Below, in pieces: positions 58,556 to 62,670 of a stretch of DNA of 62,670 nucleotides; position 1 is the stretch's first letter; the number at the start of each line of letters is the position of its first letter. This stretch comes from Nonomuraea basaltis. Lineage in GTDB: Bacteria > Actinomycetota > Actinomycetes > Streptosporangiales > Streptosporangiaceae. The notes beneath the pieces were generated by a model that was given only the letters and a program-made list of their open reading frames with translations, was not told where the DNA came from and did no database searches. The stretch lies in contig NZ_VCJS01000060.1 of assembly GCF_005893125.1 (NCBI RefSeq), forward strand, positions 1-62,670. Reading direction: 5' to 3'. The position numbers were made by a program, and so were the translations under genes.

Positions 58556-58573
58556 TGACGCAATTGACGCAAT
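58556..58573. repeat. 9-bp tandem repeat upstream of the excisionase-like gene
   Basis: TGACGCAAT occurs twice in tandem (58556-58564, 58565-58573), followed by a degenerate TTGACGCGTCA. These iteron-like units could bind an element regulator. Confidence 0.5.
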
Positions 58574-58602
58574 TGTTGCATGTTGACGCGTCACATGCTT
58601 CA

Positions 58603-58896
58603 TCAGATCTCGGCGTACCCCCCGGCGAGAACCGCGGTGCCCGACACCAGCAGCGCGGTCCCGGCCACCGGCCCCCACGTCGATACCGCCAGCATCCACA
58701 CCGCGACGACCGTCAGGGCGATGCCGGCCGCGCTCGCGCCGAGCCGTTCCAGCGCCATCAGCACCGCGCCGACCGCGACGACGACCAGGGGCACTACCAC
58801 CGCCAGCTCCACGCTGGACACCTGCGACAGCGGCGCGGCGGCCCACACGACCGCCAGCCACGCCGACACCATCGCGATCCGGATCGCCTCTCTCAT
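58603..58896 (-). CDS. Small membrane protein of the integrative element
   Basis: 97 residues, three membrane helices (VSAWLAVVWAAAPL, VELAVVVPLVVVAVGAVLMA, GIALTVVAVWMLAVSTWG), no known family. Its ATG at 58896 overlaps the TraB stop by one base (TGATG), so it is made with TraB. Possibly an Spd-like or transfer accessory protein; that is a guess from position. Confidence 0.7.
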   Translation of the reverse strand: MREAIRIAMVSAWLAVVWAAAPLSQVSSVELAVVVPLVVVAVGAVLMALERLGASAAGIALTVVAVWMLAVSTWGPVAGTALLVSGTAVLAGGYAEI

Positions 58897-60800
58897 CACG
58901 CCTCCAGCCTCTCCGTGATCTCCTCGGGCAGCGCGAACGCCTCTCCCCCGTCCTTCTCGACCAGCCACACCCGGCCGTCCTTCACCAGCCGCTTGAGCTG
59001 GGCGTTGATCTCGCTCGGCGGCGCAGTCACCCGCCGCTTGAGCACACGGTGCAGCAGCTCCCCGATCTCCAGCGCCAGCCCGTCCGCCTCGGCCAGGACA
59101 TCAACGATCGCGGCCTTCACGTCGCCCGGCGTCGCACGCGGCCCGTCATCGGCGGCCGCGCACTTGCCCGTGCCCGGCTCACGCCCGGCCTTCTTCGCCT
59201 CGACGAACTCCGCGATCCAGCCCATCGTCAGGTCGTCGATCCGGCCGGCCGCCGGCTGGCGGGCGATGTACTTCGGCTTCTCGGTGTACAGCCACCGCAT
59301 CAGCGCCGCCCGCCGGTCGATCCCGGACAGGTACGCCAGGCCCTGCGTCAGCGAGCCGTCCTGGAACGTCATCGGCAGCAGCGACGGGTCATGAGGGAGC
59401 CCCATCTGGTAGGCGGCGCCGGGCGTCTGCGTCCGCAGCGCGCAGGCGTTCTTGCGCAGCTGCGCCCGCAGCGTCACCGACCCGCCGAGCTCGGTCATGT
59501 TCGGGTCCTGCGCGACCAGGACGATGCCGCCGCCGCCCTTACGCCAGGTCTTCGCGCCGGAGGCGAGCATGCCCACGGCGCGCTTGCCGTGCACGTCGTG
59601 GGTCAGTAGCTCCGGCGCCTCCTCCAGGACGAAGAAGATCCCGGTCATGCCGCCCGTGTCGGGGTCGCCGGGCACCAGGTGGGTCTTGCCGTTCCGCTCG
59701 TCGCCATCCTCGTCCACCCACGGGAGAGAGGCGAGGTGACGTACGCGGCGGCGCATCACCCAGTGCCACATCTCGAGCTCGCCCATGCAGTCGTCCTCGC
59801 CGAGGGCGCAGCGGTGGGTGTTGCCGTTCCAGTCCGGCATGCTGCCGCCCTGCGGGTCGAGCAGCACCGTCGCCATCTTGTCGGACAGGTGGGCGAGGCT
59901 GATCAGCGTCTCCACCGACCGGGATTTGCCCGCCTCGGAGTCGCCGACGATGATGCCGTGCCGCATGCCGCCGGACTTCGTGAAGAACGCCCAGTGCGCG
60001 GGCTGCAGGTCGTAGAAGTAGCCGATGTGGGCGCGGCCGTCCTTGCCGATGCGGGGCTGTAGGTCCTCGAACCGGCGCACCGTGGCGAGCGTGTCGTCCT
60101 TGAGCAGGGTGAACATCGCCCGGCTGTTGTCGCCGTACGTCGTCGGCTCCAGCACCGCCAGCTGCGTCGAGGTCTGGAACGCCGAGGCGACCTTCTCGGC
60201 CGCCATCATGATGTCCTTGGTGGTCTTCTCACCCGGCACTGCTCGGATCTCCGCGCGGTAACCGGCGTCGATCCGCTTCAGCGTCGTCAGGGTCATCCCG
60301 TCGAGGGCCTTTCCCTTGGCGGCCAGGCGCTCATCAAAGCGGCGCATGATCCGCTCTACCTCCGGGTCGATCTCGACCTGCTCGACGACAACCGGCGGCG
60401 TCTCGACGTCGCGCGTGGCCAGGGTGCCGGGTAGCGGGAGACGGCGGTGCCTGCGCCAGTACGCGGCCGAGAACCACAGCCACCCGGCGACGCCCGCCAC
60501 GGCGATCGCCCCGTACGGGCCGGCCGCCGCGGCGGTCATCATCCACCCCGTGCCGAACGCGGCCGCGCCGATGTTCCGGCGGGCGCGCACGGCGCGGACC
60601 ACGGGCAACGCGCAGGCGGCGGCCGCACCCAGCATGCCTACGGCCGGCTGCTGCGCATCGAGCGCCGCCGACAGCGGAAGCGCTATCGTCGGCCACACGA
60701 AAGGCGCCGCCATCATCGTGCGGTACCGCTGTCGGAACGCGATGCGCCGCATTGCGTGGGCGACGTCGCTGCCGGCCTTCTGCTTGCGGTCCTCGGACAT
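58896..60800 (-). CDS. TraB/FtsK-SpoIIIE-type DNA translocase of an AICE
   Basis: 634 residues: N-terminal membrane helices (about 30-115), a linker, then a FtsK-like motor with Walker A IIVGDSEAGKSRSVETL and Walker B GIFFVLEEAPELL, and a C-terminal winged helix (AEADGLALEIGELLHRVLKR). TraB-type proteins move double-stranded DNA between mycelial cells during actinomycete conjugation. Conserved hexamer-type features TVLLDPQGGSMPDW and VLVAQDPNMTELGG are present. It is the main evidence for an AICE at this end of the window. Confidence 0.92.
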   Translation of the reverse strand: MSEDRKQKAGSDVAHAMRRIAFRQRYRTMMAAPFVWPTIALPLSAALDAQQPAVGMLGAAAACALPVVRAVRARRNIGAAAFGTGWMMTAAAAGPYGAIAVAGVAGWLWFSAAYWRRHRRLPLPGTLATRDVETPPVVVEQVEIDPEVERIMRRFDERLAAKGKALDGMTLTTLKRIDAGYRAEIRAVPGEKTTKDIMMAAEKVASAFQTSTQLAVLEPTTYGDNSRAMFTLLKDDTLATVRRFEDLQPRIGKDGRAHIGYFYDLQPAHWAFFTKSGGMRHGIIVGDSEAGKSRSVETLISLAHLSDKMATVLLDPQGGSMPDWNGNTHRCALGEDDCMGELEMWHWVMRRRVRHLASLPWVDEDGDERNGKTHLVPGDPDTGGMTGIFFVLEEAPELLTHDVHGKRAVGMLASGAKTWRKGGGGIVLVAQDPNMTELGGSVTLRAQLRKNACALRTQTPGAAYQMGLPHDPSLLPMTFQDGSLTQGLAYLSGIDRRAALMRWLYTEKPKYIARQPAAGRIDDLTMGWIAEFVEAKKAGREPGTGKCAAADDGPRATPGDVKAAIVDVLAEADGLALEIGELLHRVLKRRVTAPPSEINAQLKRLVKDGRVWLVEKDGGEAFALPEEITERLEA

Positions 60801-60843
60801 GTTGGGGCTCCTTTCGCGTGGTTCCTCGACGTACGGCCGGGGC

Positions 60844-61704
60844 TCAGCCCTGCGCGTACGCCTCCTTGTCGGCGACGTTGTCCACGCCGCCGACCGCCGC
60901 GTGGGCCTCGGTCACGGAGGCCTGGGCGGCGGCGAGGTTCGCGATGTGCGCGTGCTGCAGGGCCAGCATGTTCGCGGTTTCCTGCGCGGCCATCAGCGCC
61001 GTCAGCAGCTCGCCGCGGCCCATGTTCTTCGCGACCAGGCCGGCCACCTGGCCGTCGATCGCGGCCGCGACCTGGGTCATGTCGGCGTTGGCCGTCGCGT
61101 GGTCCTGCATGAGCTGGGGGAAGGAAACGAATTCGGCGTTCACGGTGGTCCTTTCGTCAGGGGTGGTGTCGTATCTGGTCAGGTCGGCGGCGGGCTTGTC
61201 GTGGGGCTGCTCGTCGTGGTCGTTGTTGGCGGCTGCCGACAGCTCTGGTGTCTCCTCTGAGGCGGGTTTCTCGGTCTTGTCGGTCTCTTCGATCACCTCG
61301 GCTTCTTCGATCTCGCGGGCGGTTTTGTAGTCGGCGTAGGCCTTCTGCGCTCCGGCGGCGGCCTGCTTACCGATGCGGACGGCACCGCCGAGGACCTTGA
61401 GCAGTCCGTACGTTCCGCCCGCGGCCACTGCGGCGGTGCCGCCGGTCACCGCGAACGCGGCCGACATCCACCAGCGGAGGTTCTTGGGTCCGGGCGGGTC
61501 GCCGGACGCGGTCGGACGGGTGAGGTACTTCTGCGCCTGGCGGTAGTGGGCCTGCGCGGCCGCGGCTCCCTTGCGGAACTCGATGTCGGCCTGTGCCGCG
61601 CCGGCCCGGAGTCCGCCCAGGGTGGCGGCGCGGGCGTCGGGGCGCTTCGCCAGCGCTGTGGTGATGAGCGCGGACAGGGCCAGGATTAGGAGGAGGGGGA
61701 TCAC
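60844..61704 (-). CDS. Element-encoded membrane protein with coiled tail
   Basis: 286 residues: N-terminal membrane helix (MIPLLLILALSALITTALA), a second hydrophobic region around residues 80-108, an acidic Glu/Thr-rich linker and a long Ala-rich C-terminal helix (AAIDGQVAGLVAKNMGRGEL). No known domain. It lies 43 bases before TraB in the same orientation and is probably a transfer accessory protein. Confidence 0.75.
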   Translation of the reverse strand: MIPLLLILALSALITTALAKRPDARAATLGGLRAGAAQADIEFRKGAAAAQAHYRQAQKYLTRPTASGDPPGPKNLRWWMSAAFAVTGGTAAVAAGGTYGLLKVLGGAVRIGKQAAAGAQKAYADYKTAREIEEAEVIEETDKTEKPASEETPELSAAANNDHDEQPHDKPAADLTRYDTTPDERTTVNAEFVSFPQLMQDHATANADMTQVAAAIDGQVAGLVAKNMGRGELLTALMAAQETANMLALQHAHIANLAAAQASVTEAHAAVGGVDNVADKEAYAQG

Positions 61705-62091
61705 TTATTCGTCCTTCGCGTATTCGGTCAGCAGGTCTTCGAGCTGGGCGGCCTGGTGCCACTGCGGCCCGTCCGTGCTCGTGGTCGTCGGCAGCGCGGC
61801 GACGTGCTCCCGGATCGCCTCGGTCACGTCGGGGACGGTGGCGAGGGTCGAGATGGGCAGCGGGGTGCGGTTGTGGTCGATCCACCCGGCCGACCAGTCC
61901 CAGATGACGGTGACGCCCTCGGGCCAGGACGGCGCAGTGGGCGGGGTCGTTGGGGCGAAGTGCCAGTACGCGCCGGGGCCGTCGTCGGAGTCCTCGCCGG
62001 TCCACTCGTGCCTGTCGGCGATCATGGCCTCAGCGTCGAGCCCGTCCGTGATTTCTCGGACGTACGCCTTCACGTAGTCGTCGATCTTCAT
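61705..62091 (-). CDS. Element-encoded hypothetical protein
   Basis: 128 residues, acidic and soluble: MKIDDYVKAYVREITDGLDA at the front, a Trp-rich middle (VTVIWDWSAGWIDHNRTPLP) and a helical end with HQAAQLEDLLTEYAKDE. No family recognised. GGGAGAACG precedes ATG 62091 and its stop adjoins the start of the next gene (61704). Confidence 0.7.
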   Translation of the reverse strand: MKIDDYVKAYVREITDGLDAEAMIADRHEWTGEDSDDGPGAYWHFAPTTPPTAPSWPEGVTVIWDWSAGWIDHNRTPLPISTLATVPDVTEAIREHVAALPTTTSTDGPQWHQAAQLEDLLTEYAKDE

Positions 62092-62129
62092 CGTTCTCCC
62101 TTTCATGTGTCCGACCGTCAGGGCGACGG

Positions 62130-62534
62130 TCACTTGTTCACGCTGGCCGTCATGGTGTCGTGCCAGGCCTGCTTGACGTCTCGGCCGAGGTCGGCGGTGT
62201 TGATGCCGAAGATGGTGATGGCGCCGACCACCAGCAGTGTCGGGATGAATGGGGCGACGATCGCGGTGGGGCGGCCGACCTTGTTCTTCTTGCCCCACAC
62301 GTCCGCGATCCAGATGGCCGCGCAGGCGCCCAGCAGCACGCCCGGGACGAGGGGGTGCAGGCGGCCGGTGACGGTGCGTACGACGACCTCGAAGAACGTG
62401 CCGATCAGGCCGAGGCCGGCCACGAGCATCCACCAGGCGGTGAACGTCGGCCAGGCCTTCTTCCAGATGAACACGATGCCGAAGCTGAGCATCACGGCGG
62501 TCAGGGAGCCGACTCCGACGAGCAGGCTGTTCAT
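62130..62534 (-). CDS. Element-encoded membrane protein
   Basis: 134 residues, about four membrane helices (SLLVGVGSLTAVMLSFGIVF, AWWMLVAGLGLIGTFFEVVV, and two more) and a short C-terminal soluble part. No family recognised. First visible gene of the element's minus-strand operon; upstream genes lie beyond the window. Confidence 0.72.
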   Translation of the reverse strand: MNSLLVGVGSLTAVMLSFGIVFIWKKAWPTFTAWWMLVAGLGLIGTFFEVVVRTVTGRLHPLVPGVLLGACAAIWIADVWGKKNKVGRPTAIVAPFIPTLLVVGAITIFGINTADLGRDVKQAWHDTMTASVNK

Positions 62535-62670
62535 GGCGAGGGGTCCTAATGAGTTCTGGGAGCAAGCCATCCGGCAGACTCCGTGGTGGATAGTGGCTGC
62601 CGGCAGGTGAGCACTCGGGGTTCCTGGACGTGGAGTCCTGATGAAAGACCGTGCCCCTGCCGGTTGGTCG

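Noticed and set aside
1..62670. CRISPR arrays, rRNA and tRNA genes
   Set aside because: I saw no regularly spaced repeat array, no cas-like gene, no rRNA signature and no convincing tRNA cloverleaf, including around the element junction.

Overview
The window is about 63 kb of high-GC actinobacterial chromosome. The evidence is GC-rich codons, many GTG starts, Tat and lipobox signals, a c-di-AMP riboswitch and an AICE-type TraB/FtsK protein. A Streptosporangiales-like host (Nonomuraea, Streptosporangium or Actinomadura type) is my guess and is not proven. Most of the region is accessory: it holds thirteen or more broken genes among intact ones.

Layout. (1) 1-4.6 kb is a copper locus: csoR, copZ, a secreted copper-associated protein and copA on the minus strand. 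A CsoR-type operator separates it from a truncated MFS gene and a universal stress protein gene. (2) 4.6-8.0 kb holds a frameshifted AraC/GlxA regulator, a secreted HD-domain protein, an AhpD-like gene behind a perfect CsoR operator, and a DUF4396 gene. (3) 8.1-27.5 kb and 39.4-56.3 kb form an island dominated by BlaI/MecI-type regulation. It has four blaI-M56 (BlaR1-like) pairs and one orphan blaI. It also has NlpC/P60, two DUF6153 proteins, DUF305, cupredoxin, multicopper oxidase, CelD-like acyltransferase plus DegT aminotransferase, MurJ, M15-like proteins, VanW, methyltransferases and a two-component system. (4) 27.8-37.0 kb is a minus-strand cluster (acyl-CoA dehydrogenase, thioester-reductase-like SDR, class III aminotransferase, SRPBCC, flavin reductase, formyltransferase, MMPL exporter). 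It looks like an alkylamine or formamide lipid pathway. (5) 57.3-62.7 kb is one end of an integrative conjugative element: TraB/FtsK, an excisionase-like protein and small membrane proteins, with repeats and the 3' remnant of an acyl-CoA dehydrogenase gene. No integrase is visible.

The most interesting signal is a recurring 19-bp inverted repeat, CTACTA-N7-TAGTAG. Sixteen N7 copies match at 10 or more of 12 arm positions, and several weaker or spacing variants (N6, N8) exist. The copies sit at nearly every promoter between 8.1 and 55.2 kb, including those of all but one of the blaI genes that begin their own transcription unit. The lipid cluster has none. I infer a large local regulon in which BlaI paralogs repress envelope and metal-handling genes, and membrane M56 proteases that lack a penicillin-binding sensor release the repression. 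A second operator type (ATACCC-N5-GGGTAT, CsoR-like) marks copper-controlled promoters at 3.07, 7.27 and 12.4 kb. At 12.4 kb the two operator types share one intergenic region.
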